Below are positions 1 to 10,100 of a stretch of 64,000 bases of DNA, in pieces. How positions within the stretch are numbered: position 1 is the first letter of the stretch; each line of letters opens with the position of its first letter. Location: NCBI GenBank assembly GCA_017654935.2, contig CM065699.1, positions 44,704,903 through 44,768,902 of the forward strand. Reading direction: 5' to 3'. A program made the position numbers and the translations under genes. Source of the stretch: Phymorhynchus buccinoides (lineage: Eukaryota; Mollusca; Gastropoda; Neogastropoda; Raphitomidae). The notes below the pieces were generated by a model. The model was given only the letters and a program-made list of their open reading frames with translations. It made no database searches and was not told the DNA's origin.

Positions 1-121
1 CTTAGTTTTGTTTCCATTTTTTATGCATGCAAATGGGTTTCTTTAATTGTATTGTGCTTGTACGAGACCACACTATAATTTTACCTAACGTGATAATAAA
101 GTATTTTTGACTTTGACTTGA
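1..121 (+). mobile_element. LINE/SINE 3'-tail fragment
   Basis: An AT-rich tail ends in AATAAAG-like sequence and TTTGACTTTGACTTG. Its reverse complement recurs at about 30316-30400, where the shared block includes the words for 'tcgtacaagcacaatacaat' and 'cacgttaggtgaaatt'. A dispersed retroelement 3' end is the simplest reading. No coding part is present, so the family is not assigned. Confidence 0.5.
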
Positions 122-640
122 CACAATGTTAATTTATGTTAGCGATTAAAACGTGTTAACATTTTAAATGGCAAACACTGGCAAATTTACTTTAAAACTG
201 AGATAGTACATAAAAAGCGTACGCCATCAGGCACCTATGTTTAATTCTTAGCCTACTGTGATGCAAGGCTGCAAGCGTTGCTTGTGAACTAAAACATATC
301 TAATTAATTCAACCAGTATTTTTGTATAATTATTTTAAATTGTGTTGTTATTATAGTTATCACAATATATTTTAAAAACAGTTTAATGGATATTTATTTT
401 AGATCTGACGTTATAGTGGAAAGAATCATTGTCAGTGTTGAGCGACAGAGGCGACGCCACATTGTCAAACAATAGGCGCTTGAGAGAAGTCATAATGACA
501 GGTTAATTTACGAACACAAAAGGCGTAATTTGGTTAAATCCCCCCAATTTGTGTGTGTTAATACTGTCGGAGTGCATTTTAGATGTGTCAATGTACCATT
601 ATCAACTATCAGAAATTTAAAGGCAATTAGTTTGTCCTAT
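122..640. other. Unannotated AT-rich spacer
   Basis: No ORF, RNA gene or repeat structure that I can support is seen here. The stretch lies between two LINE 3' fragments and may include decayed LINE sequence. Confidence 0.5.
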
Positions 641-659
641 TTTATCTTTCTTCTCAGGC

Positions 660-1252
660 TATATGTAAAAGGTTTCCTGTAACTCAGGTGCGGAATAAAG
701 AAACCATAGGCCTACTCCTCCCCCGACCTAGAACAGACTTATTTATGTCATCGTTGACATACTCAGGTGGAAGGTTGTGGAATGAAATCCCTAAATGCAT
801 TAAAACTAAAAACACATTGCTGTCACTTAAAATATGCTTTAATAAATTAATAAATATTTATTCGAAAGGTTATAACAGCTCATTTCTTCGCTTTTCTAAA
901 CTTATCTATTGTGCATGTTATAATCCTAGTAAATGTGCATGTCTGTAGCTTATCTGATATTGTAAAATTGTCAATTGATTACTTGTCTAACTATGATTTA
1001 TGTGTGTGAAAGGAAATGTGAGAATGTTGATTTATATTTCATGTTGTCCTTGTTCTTTGGATTTGATACATTTGATTGTTACATTGTTTACTTTTGAACC
1101 ATTTGAGTTTGCTTTGTAATTTATTTATTTATTTATTCAATTCATATGTCATTATTTTAGAGGACCTGATGAACAGAAGCAGTTATTTATGCTTACTCAG
1201 TTTATCCTCATTAAGCATTTCGAGTTCGAGTTAGAGTTCGAGTTCTCTCTCA

Positions 1253-1257
<5 letters not shown>
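660..1257 (+). mobile_element. 5'-truncated CR1/L2-like LINE 3' end
   Basis: Residues 688-870 encode the C-terminal tail of a LINE ORF2, with the motif LPRPRTDLF followed by SGGRLWNEIP. The same block occurs in the LINE copies ending near 35200 and 39100. The remainder is 3' UTR. It ends in a block 'gaggacctgatgaa...cctcattaa...catttcgagttc' that recurs at 35908-35985. Reverse transcriptase and endonuclease are missing, as is usual after abortive target-primed reverse transcription. A (CA)n array follows at once. The clade (CR1 or L2 group) rests on the tail motif only. Confidence 0.7.

Positions 1258-1286
<29 letters not shown>
1257..1286. repeat. (CA)n microsatellite at LINE tail
   Basis: About 14 CA dinucleotides directly follow the GAGTTC-repeat tail of the preceding LINE. 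Confidence 0.9.
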
Positions 1287-1700
1287 CAGTGCTACTGACA
1301 GTCTTGAATGGGCAAATCATCTAATTCATAACGCCGCAGGGAGATTCTTCCAGGCCATTCTGCTCATATTTATTTAATATTCGAACATTTATCACTCATA
1401 TTTATTTAAAATAAAATAAAAATAAAATGAAACAATCTCTCTCATAGAAACGTTGTTTTGCATCACACAACTTTGATTTTGAACATTAACTAAACCGCAG
1501 CAATGACGACTGCATAATTCTACTCGCAGAATTTTTTTAACGATTGAAACCTGCGCTATTCATGGAACATCAGACCGAAGTGGAAGTGCGCGTTTTATAG
1601 CGAGCACTGTATTCAAGTAGCTAAATCCGTGCGCGCTTTATGGCATCGAAGTGCGCGTTTTATAGCGGTTTTTCTGCGCGCTTTATAGCAGTGCGTGCTT
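1287..1700. other. Spacer with GCGC-rich short repeats
   Basis: No gene is seen. From 1585 to 1700 the words 'gtgcgcg', 'gcgcgctttat' and 'gcgcgttttatagc' recur three to four times as a degenerate short tandem repeat just outside the foldback that follows. Confidence 0.45.
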
Positions 1701-1707
1701 TCTACCC

Positions 1708-2478
1708 GACGCCGTAATGTTCTCATCCCTAGCTGGGTGCATTTGTACCGTAATGTTCTCATCCCTAGCTGGGTGCATTTGTACCGTAGTGTTCCAGTGC
1801 TTCGGCTGTTGGGATGATCCATGGAGTCTTTATGCCAGGGTACGACCACAACAACAATAATTAAACTGGTACCACAATCGTGAGAGCGTCTTAAATAGTC
1901 AACACGGATAGTAACAAGTAAATTAGCATAAACAGCCAATCGTTTTGGCAGTTTAATCTTGTTGTTATTATTGTTGTTGTTGATGACGTACCCTGGCTAA
2001 AAGACTCCAGGGATCGTCCCAACAGCCGAAGCACTGGAACACTATGGAAGGAAGGTGGCAGGGTGGTTAAGACGTTCGCCTGCTAATTTCAACACGTGAC
2101 TGCAGTGTGAGTGACCCGGGCACGAATACAGGCCTCGCTCTTTCTTTCTAGTTCGACAGGAAAATCTAACTGAACATCGAGTCCTTCGGATGGGGACCCG
2201 TGCTCTTTACGCACGTAAAGATCCTACGGCAGTTGAAAGTCGGTAAGAGCAGGGTTAAATCCCGCCAGCCTGGTATGACCAAATTGATATCTCTAGATAG
2301 GTTCCCCTTCCACACCCTGTCCCCTAAAAAAAACACCAAAAAAACCAACAACGGGTAGGCGCTGCGCTTGCGGCGACGCTCTCTCCGGGGGAGAGCAGCC
2401 CGAATTTCATGGAGGTGAGTCTGTGTGACTAGAATGTAGCAAATACCAAATGCAACAGCTAGGGATGAGAACATTGCT
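1708..2478. mobile_element. Foldback (inverted repeat) element carrying a SINE
   Basis: The left arm (about 1790-1868) and right arm (about 1950-2038) are inverted copies sharing 'agtgcttcggctgttggga' and 'accctgg', with a loop of about 80 bp. The outer ends also match in inverted orientation: 'taatgttctcatccctagct' near 1712 and its complement near 2457-2476. A block of about 37 bp is tandemly duplicated in the left arm (1711-1747 and 1748-1784). The right arm is interrupted at about 2042-2440 by a tRNA-like segment, so the arms are of unequal length. Confidence 0.65.
2042..2440 (+). mobile_element. tRNA-derived SINE
   Basis: The head has an A-box-like 'tggttaagacg' and a degenerate B-box-like 'gggcacgaatac' spaced as in tRNA-derived promoters. 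The body contains 'gtgctctttacgcacg' and 'taaagatcctacgg'. The uninterrupted arm of the surrounding foldback lacks this block, which supports insertion. RNA polymerase III transcription is inferred from the boxes. The family name is not assigned. Confidence 0.55.
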
Positions 2479-2673
2479 TGTGTGACCGTTTTTGATTATC
2501 TCGCCACGTGGGCAACCACACTCCGACTTCAGGGGAGGCAGTTTAGTCTAATTTACATGTTACTACCGGTGTTAACTCTTTAAAGACCCACCAGATCACG
2601 TGTCAAAATCACGGGTTTCATGTGTTTTCCCTCTTATAGCTGGTAAGAAATCTTGTTTTGACCAGGTTTGACT

Positions 2674-2751
2674 GCCATACAAATGTCCCCAAATTGAAAA
2701 CGAAACAATTTTAAAGAGCAGCCTCAATTTGAAGTTGGGGACATTTGTATG
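2674..2751. repeat. Inverted repeat hairpin
   Basis: A 16-bp perfect arm, 'catacaaatgtcccca', is followed about 45 bp later by its exact complement. Imperfect pairing continues inward. It may be the remains of a MITE. Confidence 0.65.
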
Positions 2752-2911
2752 TGTGCCACAGCTACCCAGAAAAAACACCAAGGGACTTAATCGTGGTGCA
2801 TCAGTGTGTTTTGAAGACGCACACGTGGTTACGTGCCCGTGTTGTAATCGCCGGGATTTTGTGTTTTATATTGAAGGAAGTTTCCGGGTTTGTTTCTATG
2901 CACCTTTTATG

Positions 2912-2949
2912 AAAGACGCCTAGAGCTTGCGTTAGCTCTACGCGTCTTT
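2912..2949. repeat. Short hairpin
   Basis: Arms 'aaagacgcctagagct' and 'agctctacgcgtcttt' pair with one mismatch around a 6-bp loop. It is not followed by a T tract, so it does not look like a terminator. Confidence 0.6.
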
Positions 2950-3486
2950 GCTTTTAATGACATAGAGCTAGGCGGTGGTGTCCTAAGTTGCTTCGGTGGG
3001 GAGTTGTGTGTATGGTAAAGTGGGGCAAAAAGATTCTTTCAACTTTTAACTCTTCTAGCACCATGTATTTTTTGACGTTCTTGGTTGTCCGTTGCATCCC
3101 AACTGACAAGAGGAAAGTAAGTTGGGGTTTTTCGAGTGTGCATGTGTTGCTTCAATGGAAGATTCAGTGATATAAGCTCTAAAAGCGAACAAAAACATGG
3201 CAGGGTGCTTGGCAGTGAATGACTTTGCATTTGGTGGGAGTGTAGAGTGATTTCTTGGGCGAATGTATTCGCCCATGGTACTAAAGAGTTTTAAGCGGTT
3301 AGCATATTATGTTGTAGTGTGTCTGGGCCTCTATCGTTTACATTTAATACCAACATAATGTTTGTAGGTTCAAAGAGAAGATAAAAAGGATTTCATGCTT
3401 TAATAGGGGGGAGGGGGAGGGCGCTATGCCCCATCTTACCGCATATAATCAAACGGAGTAATCTGAATCAGACTTTATAAGTATAA

Positions 3487-3810
3487 TGTAACGGTAGAAC
3501 CAGCGATCTGGTACAATCGGCGATTCTACCAGTAGAAAGTCCGATCAGAGTTTCTACCGGTAGAAAGTCCGATCAAATTTTTTACGAGAAGAATCACCGA
3601 TTCTACTGGTAGAAACTCCGATCGGACTTTCTACCGGTAGAAACTACGATCGGTCTTTCTACTGGTAGAATCGCCGATTCTTCTCGTAGAAACATTGATC
3701 GGACTTTCTACCGGTAGAAACTACGATTTATGACAATGTTTTTACGAGAAGAATTGGCGATTCTTCTAGTAGAAACTCCGATCGGACTTCATGAATAGAA
3801 ACTACGATTT
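3487..3810. repeat. Left TIR and palindromic subterminal array
   Basis: Repeated perfect palindromes TCTACCGGTAGA and AAGTCCGATCGGACTT alternate with the complementary pair AATCGGCGATT/AATCGCCGATT. About ten half-units of roughly 28-30 bp are present. The matching array is at 4912-5219. Confidence 0.85.
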
Positions 3811-3894
3811 ATAACAATCGCTGTTTCGTACAGATGTTAACATTGTTCACGAGATTTGAAAAGCAATAAATCGCTGGTGAATATCTCGTGTTAG

Positions 3895-4302
3895 TGGTGC
3901 ATTATTAAAATTCATGAAGTAGATCGCACTAACACAGGTGCGAGGCTGTTGCCATGCAAAATTTTGAGAGTAGAAATACGTGGCTCGGAAACACATTACC
4001 AAGTGTACACAAACGGAGGCCGCTTGAAAAACAAATTCAAAGCGGAAGACATGGTCGATTTGCGGAATGTCCACTTCAGTCAACTTCAGAGTGTCGATGT
4101 TGAAACGTTGAACGAAATCAGCATCATCCAAGCATCGCGACTGAACACGCACTGGACAGCAAAAGGAAGTGCTGCTTGCTCATGCCGAGGAAAGTGCCAC
4201 AACATGAAATGCAAGTGCAAGCGAGCAGGGGTTCCTTGTTCTACAAAGTGACACCCAAAATCAGCGACAACATGCAAGAATACCTCGTCATAGGTTCATT
4301 TC

Positions 4303-4305
<3 letters not shown>
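3895..4305 (+). pseudogene. C-terminal fragment of integrase-type (Ginger/KRBA2-like) transposase
   Basis: The frame is open from 3895 and first reads an EVDR...ILRVEI...YQVYTNGGRLKNKF stretch. It then reads a Cys-rich [15 protein letters not shown] motif at 4174-4218. From family knowledge this order, a small beta-like domain then a CxC cluster, is what is seen at the C end of rve-integrase proteins annotated as KRAB-A domain-containing protein 2-like and in Ginger relatives. The catalytic DDE part is absent. There is no ATG at the apparent start. An in-frame TGA at 4249-4251 falls inside the Cys-rich block where a Cys codon would fit, after which the frame stays open into the (GT)n array. 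I infer a dead internal-deletion copy. Confidence 0.5.
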
Positions 4306-4366
<61 letters not shown>

Positions 4367-4404
4367 GCGTGCGTGCGTGCGTGTGTGTGTATGTGTGTGT
4401 GTGT

Positions 4405-4444
<40 letters not shown>
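4306..4444. repeat. (GT)n microsatellite
   Basis: About 140 bp of GT repeats with GC interruptions, inside the Ginger remnant. Together with the (CA)n array at 4495-4581 it can form a long hairpin. Confidence 0.95.
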
Positions 4445-4447
<3 letters not shown>

Positions 4448-4494
4448 TTTGCGTACATGCATTTACATAAATGTAGTAGAACAGACACACAGAC

Positions 4495-4505
4495 ACACAC
4501 ACACA

Positions 4506-4581
<76 letters not shown>
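4495..4581. repeat. (CA)n microsatellite
   Basis: A long CA run in inverted orientation to the (GT)n array only about 50 bp upstream. Confidence 0.95.
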
Positions 4582-4583
<2 letters not shown>

Positions 4584-4911
4584 TAAAGCTGGCTGTACCT
4601 CCATCGAACATGGAGGGATAATTACATGTTTTGTTGAAGGTGGTCCTTTAGTCTGACTTATTTATTTATTTTGTTTTAACAATGATATTTTATTATTAGT
4701 GTGATGTCTTTCATGCCGGTGGTTCATTGTGTGATTATGTGATATGAATGCATGCGTCTCGCATCAGTATAATTATATTCCTAGTGCATTTTTATAACTT
4801 TATTTCTGCATTGCTGTTTTTTGTATTTTTGTGTACTAGTATTCATATTACGACAGAATTCACGTAGTTAGCGAAATCGTTGCCTAAGCCTTTTTCCATT
4901 GTACCAACAAA

Positions 4912-5219
4912 AATCGCCGACCCTATCAGAAGAAAGCCTGATCGTCAATTCTACCGGTAGAATCGCCGATTTTACCGGTAGAATCACCGATTCTACCGGT
5001 AGAAAGTCCGATCGGAGTTTCTACCAGTAGAATCGGCGATTCTACCGGTAGTCCGATCAGAGTTTCTACCGGTAGAAAGTCCGATCAATGTTTTTACGAA
5101 AAGAATCGGCGATTCTACTGGTAGAAACTCCGATCGGACTTTCTACCGGTAGAAACTCCGATTGGACTTTCTACTGGTAGAATCGCCGATTCTACCAGAT
5201 CGTTGGTTTTACCGTGACA
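4912..5219. repeat. Right palindromic subterminal array and TIR
   Basis: The same TCTACCGGTAGA and AAGTCCGATCGGACTT modules as the left array, ending in the complement of the left TIR at 5219. Confidence 0.85.
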
Positions 5220-5535
5220 TATACATCGCTTTCTTGTCCTTGAATCTTTCATTCTACCTTCCTTTTCTTATTTGTTTTTGTTTGTTTGTTTTGTTTTCTA
5301 TTTTACTTTCTTTTTTGTATTCGTGTATTTTCAAATGTTTTTACTTTTTTCTTTTACGTGTGTTTATTTTCCTTTCTCTTTCCCTCGTGTTTGTTTTATT
5401 TTGAATTTCCAAATAATTGATTTGAAACGTACTTCCTTAAGAATAGCTTTCCTTCTTTTCACTTTTTTCGTATTTAAAAAAAATGAATTGGAATTTTCCA
5501 AATCATTACAAAAATGAAGAAACAGTTTATTCTCC

Positions 5536-5538
<3 letters not shown>
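5220..5538. other. T-rich spacer
   Basis: Pyrimidine- and T-rich sequence upstream of the CT array. The open frames here are low-complexity (Phe, Leu, Ser) and are not supported as genes. Confidence 0.6.

Positions 5539-5614
<76 letters not shown>
5539..5614. repeat. (CT)n microsatellite
   Basis: About 38 CT dinucleotides without interruption. Confidence 0.97.
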
Positions 5615-5617
<3 letters not shown>

Positions 5618-6050
5618 GGTCTCATTTTTGTGTTAGCTATGATGGGCCACTGTGTGCTGTCCTAATGTGGGTCATGCAGTGCTGAACTCTCTCCCCCTAT
5701 GTCCCGTGTCCCAGTGGGAGTGGCTGTGTTAGTCATGACTTGTCATCGGAGTATTTATAGTATTTATAATGTATGGCCAGATGACTCCAGCCCACGCTTG
5801 ATTGCATTCAAAAAATGTTTTCCTGTCACGTAAGCGAACTTATTGTTTGGAGAAACGCCCTATTGTATCGTTACTCGGCCATTACCAACGATAGTATTGT
5901 GGTAGAACAGAATGACTATGACTACGATAAAAAAAAATCTCGTCTCTCTACCTCATTGGATAAGCGACACCATGCCTAGCTAAGTCAGTCCTACGTGTAT
6001 ACTACAAGAACAGCAAACGTATTACTGTGACCCTTTATTTTACTAGGGAA
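5615..6050. other. Unannotated spacer
   Basis: Nothing supportable is seen apart from an A run near 5930. Confidence 0.5.
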
Positions 6051-6054
6051 AGCA

Positions 6055-6130
6055 CCAAGACTCAAGAATACTTTATTATCTCATAAAGAGAAATTATGCT
6101 TTGGCACGGCATAAAATCATATACATTTAA
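6055..6130 (-). mobile_element. LINE 3'-tail fragment (minus)
   Basis: 'caagaatactttattatctc' followed by 'ataaagagaaatt' matches the minus-strand LINE tail at about 39580-39615, which reads 'tttattatctctgaaaagag'. Only the tail is present. Confidence 0.45.
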
Positions 6131-6451
6131 GAAGATAATATTAAATAAACAAACACATAGAATTTTAAATAACATGTAAAATGGAGAAGAATTTTTTTAC
6201 TATAACAATGCATCAGTACATCTCATAATTATATAATAACATAGACCTAATTATAACATAATACACCAGAATCCCTGAAAGCACCAGCACCACTCCCCAT
6301 TTCCGCACCCAGCACAGTCAGTGGTGCTGCCCTTTGTCCGGGCCCCCATACTAACGTTGCCAGGGGCAGTGCTCCCTAAGTCACACCTCCCTATAATAGA
6401 CTGGATCAGAATCACATTGACAGTGCTTCAAATTCCAGTCCCTCATTTCTA

Positions 6452-7699
6452 ATGACTGACGTAACATTCTCTGACTTACCAGTCCAAAACCGTTTTGAGG
6501 TGTTGGTCAGTCTAGAACAATCAGCCAATGCTGATAAGACCCAACATACCCCCAAAGTTGAGGATAGTGTAGAAGATCCCTCATTGAAGCATGGGTCCTC
6601 ACAAAATGCAGGTTCTACCGAATTGAAGAAATCCCCTCAACAACTTCTGACAGACATTAAAATCCCCAGTAGATCTTCATCCCTATTGATAGGTGACTCA
6701 GTCATAAGATACATAAACCCCAAGAGGCTTCAAACTAACACGGACCCCATGTTTAAGATCTGCGTACCTGGGCTGCGTACAGGACATGATCCAATGACTT
6801 AACAACCTAGAAAAACAAGAACACATTCAAGCAGTTATTGTTCATGTCAGGGGAATGATTGTCCTAGTGGACCTATTCCCATCCAGGTTTGGCTTGAATT
6901 CATTGCGCTATACCAGACCTGCTTCCCCTCAGCATACATAGCTCTGAGCTCAATCATCCCTGCCTTTGGCCAGCACCAGCTAAACAATAGCATAGTGCCA
7001 TCCAACAAAAATGTGTACTCAGCCTGCACTAGTATGAAAGTCGACCTGATTGACAATCCTGTTGCCTCTGTTGCTAGCATTGGTTACCAACGCAAAGCTG
7101 CGCATAGTGATGCCACACACCCCAGTAGTAAAGGCAGTCTCTCTAGCTTTAAACTCCAAGAAAGTCCTTCCCCAACCTATCCAGTCAAGAGTTCATGACT
7201 CTTCTCAGAGAGTGGGGTGGGGGTGGGGGTGGGGGTGGGGGTGGGGGGTGTCAACCCATACCACTGCCAATGATGTAAGGAGAACACTGCCTAATAACAT
7301 TGAGCCCCAACAAAATTCCCAATATCAACCCACACATCCCAAGAATATGCGTGTTCCCCATTAAACTCCACATCCCACTACCCCATGCTACCCTCCCATC
7401 CTGACGGTCAGATCATCCCTGATAGAATGCCCCCTGAACAGTCAGGTCCTCCCCATGAAGGCTATCCTCCAGAGAGGACCAGGGAGGCCACAGCAGAATC
7501 GGCCTATTTATCGAACAGTAATCTGTTGAAAGGTAGAGGAATCCCCAATTATCCTTTTGAGGATCCAGTTTCTACCCTTCCCATCTCAGATTCTTTAGAG
7601 AGACAAAGTTACATTACCCCATTTTTCCTGGACCACATTTTCATCATCCCCAAAGGTTGCAAGAAAGGGACTCTTACCCAAATCAGTCCCACGGACTAA
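6452..7699 (+). pseudogene. LINE ORF1 remnant (SGNH-esterase-like ORF1p)
   Basis: 6452-6802 encodes 116 aa with an RFEVL motif and then LLIGDSVIRYINPKRLQ followed by KICVPGLRT. This resembles the entry to the SGNH-type esterase domain found in ORF1 proteins of CR1-group LINEs. Further conserved-looking pieces continue in other frames (IALSSIIPAFGQHQLNNSI near 6940, then 7385-7699), so at least two frameshifts separate them. A (GGGGTG)n expansion at 7211-7247 interrupts the middle. The protein would bind RNA and assist retrotransposition; this copy is dead. Confidence 0.55.
7211..7247. repeat. (GGGGTG)n G-rich repeat
   Basis: About six GGGGTG units within the LINE ORF1 remnant. It has potential to form G-quadruplexes. 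Confidence 0.9.
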
Positions 7700-8403
7700 A
7701 TCCTATAAATCATAATTCCCCACGCATGGTCAGAGTCTCCTTACGCCACTAGAAACTGGCCCCAACCTTCAAACCCCATGGGTCAGTATGCCCAACAAAT
7801 TCTAAGCATTGCATCGCAGCTAACTTATCAGCGACCGATGCAAGCCTGATAATTTCGGATCAGTTTGTCATTAATACATGTGGTTATAAACACATTTTGT
7901 GTACCGTTCTAGTCGATGCTGTTGTACAAATAACTTCACGCTAAAATATGTTTTTACATTTTGATCATTCAAAATCTATTCTTCCATTACGTCTTGTTTT
8001 TGCCTTTTTCCATTACTTCTTGTGTTTTATATTTTGTTTGAGATATCTCATTTCAAAGCCTGCATTGAAGTGTGTCCACACTTGTTTCGCTTGGACCAGG
8101 ATGATTGGTATTGATTATATTTGGTACAATATTTGTTTGCTTTCCTGTTGCTATTGTGATTTTGGCGGCATATCTTGTAATTGCTTGTATGTGGCATTGT
8201 TTCTTAGTGCCTGAACTCACATTGCATGCTTGGATCTAATGTGAGAACTTCTCTTTTGACAATTTATTGTACGTTTTGTTTTTGTTTTGTTGGAATGCTA
8301 TAAATTCGAATTGCATTGAATTTGTACCTTTTTGCTAACTACTGATTTACCTTGCCTTGATAATTAATTTTGTTCAAACAACTATTTTGTGTGTGTAAAA
8401 AAA

Positions 8404-8756
8404 ATGTCGACTGTCCATGATTGGCCTTGTAAAGATGGCCTTAGAATGGGCTACTTGAATATCAATCATGTATTTAACAAACGGGATGAACTTCCTTCTA
8501 TTATTTATAACTCCGGGAAGCAGTTTCATATATTTTGTTGTGCTGAATCGAGATTGAATGAACACAAACCTGATTCTGATGTTTTAATTCCATGTTCGCC
8601 TGGACCCTGTTTTTCTTTGCAAACAGGTTTAATACTTTATTCTAGTCTTTCTTTAATGAGCGTATTACAGCCTTCGAAAATCACAGCAGTGAATCCATTT
8701 GGTTAGAACTTAAGATACAAAAGAACAAACCATTACTTCTTGGATTTATATATAGG
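8404..8756 (+). pseudogene. LINE ORF2 endonuclease N-terminus
   Basis: From ATG 8404 the frame reads LRMGYLNINHVFNKRDELP and then a CAESRLNE block. This matches the first catalytic segments of APE-type (EEP) endonucleases of LINEs, which normally read LNVRSL..K and I.ETWL. A frameshift near 8700 leads to the segment KNKPLLLGFIYR, which is cut at 8756 by the LTR element. The continuation is at 16231. The product would nick target DNA for target-primed reverse transcription. Confidence 0.65.
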
Positions 8757-9933
8757 TGTCACGGCTCGTGTGGAGTTGTGCCCCTTTTGTATGCACTGTC
8801 TGTGTGCTAGCAAGCGTGTGTGCGTAGTCGTGCTTGTGTGTCTTGCTCTCTGTGCGTTCGTGTCACTACAACTGTCTTTGCTATTTCTTTTTTCTAAAAT
8901 CTGTGTCAGTAGGTGGGATTGCGCGTGCAAGGCCTGCATTCCATTGGTCGCCCGTCTGTCTTGAAAATCTCGTGTTTTTCGTGGGAGTTAGTGAATATCT
9001 GTCAAGTGTATCGGCTTCGAAACCGGTGCAGTTTGAACACACTGTTTTTGCCTGCATGTTAAACGGGTCACCGTTCCAGCTTGGGGCTGTTGGGTGCCGT
9101 TTGGTTTGGCGTGGGAGTCTGATTTTGATTCCCCCCTTTCCTCGTCTTGAATCTGTGTTGCTCTGTGTGGTCGTCTTTGTGAACACAGTAGTGTGTTCGC
9201 TGTCTCCTTGTGGCAGACCTTTGTCCTTCCGGGTCGTCGTCCATGTGAACTGGCGTGGCTGCAGTTGGTGCTCGCCGACTACAGGGGTCGTGGACTCAAC
9301 GACGTGATTTCCCCGTACTCACCTAATCCCTTGCAACTACTGGCGTGGCTGCAGTTGGTGCTGGCCGACTACAGGGGTCGTGGACTCACCGATGTGATCT
9401 CCCCTCACCCACCTAATCCCTCACCCACCTAATCCCTCACCCACCTAATCCCTTGCAACTCCCTTGGTCCAAGATTGTCCCTTCACACTTCCCTTGTCTA
9501 CTTCGCCCACTCTGGGACTTCCTTGCCCTTTTCCCCATGCTTCTTCATCTTGGTCGTCACCAAACTACATAGAACTCTGGCACTGGAGGGACCTTCTTGT
9601 GCATTGTGATTTTTGTGTGTGTAGTACAGACTGCTCGGGTTTAGAGGTCTCGTTAGGCTTAGGTTTGAGAACTGGGATTTGTGTTGTCTGGTGCGTGACA
9701 GACGTGAAGACAGGCAGAACGGATCATAATTATTATTATTTTGGGGTTATTAATTAATCTTATGTTTGATTGGTCGATTTATTTTGAGCATAGACATATT
9801 TGCTTAGAATGGTGAATAAAACCCGTGACTTGATTCATATTTCGGTGTTCGATTCTATGTTTTTGTGTTGTCGGGTGTTAGAGTGGGTTGGATAAAGGGA
9901 GGGAATAAGTGCAGCCCCTTAAGGGATGCTACA
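8757..9933 (+). repeat. 5' LTR
   Basis: 1177 bp, starts TGTCACGGCTCG and ends GGATGCTACA. It contains a 90-bp tandem duplication (9249 and 9339) and three copies of 'tcacccacctaatccc'. The polyadenylation signal AATAAA is at 9815-9820. Long open frames inside it occur identically in the other LTR and are not supported as genes. Confidence 0.97.
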
Positions 9934-9934
9934 A

Positions 9935-9950
9935 TGGTGGAGATGCGGGG
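9935..9950 (+). promoter_or_regulatory. Putative primer binding site
   Basis: TGGTGGAGATGCGGGG begins one base after the 5' LTR and starts with TGG, the complement of a tRNA CCA end. I could not assign the tRNA. Confidence 0.6.
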
Positions 9951-10100
9951 TAGTTGTTAGGTTAGGTCTGGTGGGAAGGGTGTCCCGTTTTGTACTGTCT
10001 TTGTGTGTGGTTCTTTGCTCTTAGCTTCATTTTGGTGTTGGAAGTTCGTTTCACTTCTAGTCCCAGCTGCTGGTGATACTGAGTTGGTTATTGTCCCAAG

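Larger units (their letters stand above)
3487..5219 (+). mobile_element. Ginger-like DNA transposon remnant (non-autonomous)
   Basis: Terminal inverted repeats match over about 46 bp. The left end starts TGTAACGGTAGAACCAGCG at 3487 and the complement of the right end starts TGTCACGGTAAAACCAACG at 5219. TGT-starting TIRs and 4-bp target duplications are known for Ginger elements, which encode retroviral-type DDE integrases. The flanks here are tataa and tatac, an imperfect duplication. Both subterminal regions are arrays of nested palindromes. The interior keeps only a C-terminal fragment of a transposase-like protein plus two microsatellites, so the element cannot move by itself. Confidence 0.65.
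6130..8756 (+). mobile_element. CR1/L2-like LINE, 5' portion (split by LTR element)
   Basis: This is the first half of a LINE whose second half resumes at 16231. Coding similarity gives the order ORF1 (6452-7700), then the start of ORF2 endonuclease (8404-8756). The frame breaks at 8756 inside an endonuclease motif and resumes exactly after the LTR element and its ATAGG duplication. The 5' boundary is not sharp. The interior contains many frameshifts, so the LINE was old when interrupted. Confidence 0.75.

Noticed and set aside
1165..1185. A second hammerhead suggested by CTGATGA in LINE tails (also 35912)
   Set aside because: No stem II hairpin followed by GAAA and no closing stem I were found around either site.
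2166..2474. 102-aa minus-strand ORF
   Set aside because: Lies wholly in a SINE and foldback arm; no family resemblance.
4288..4621. CV/TH-repeat proteins over the GT and CA arrays
   Set aside because: Dinucleotide-repeat translations; the same applies to 21331-22591, 35256-35705, 36741-37435, 52048-52670 and 57610-58012.
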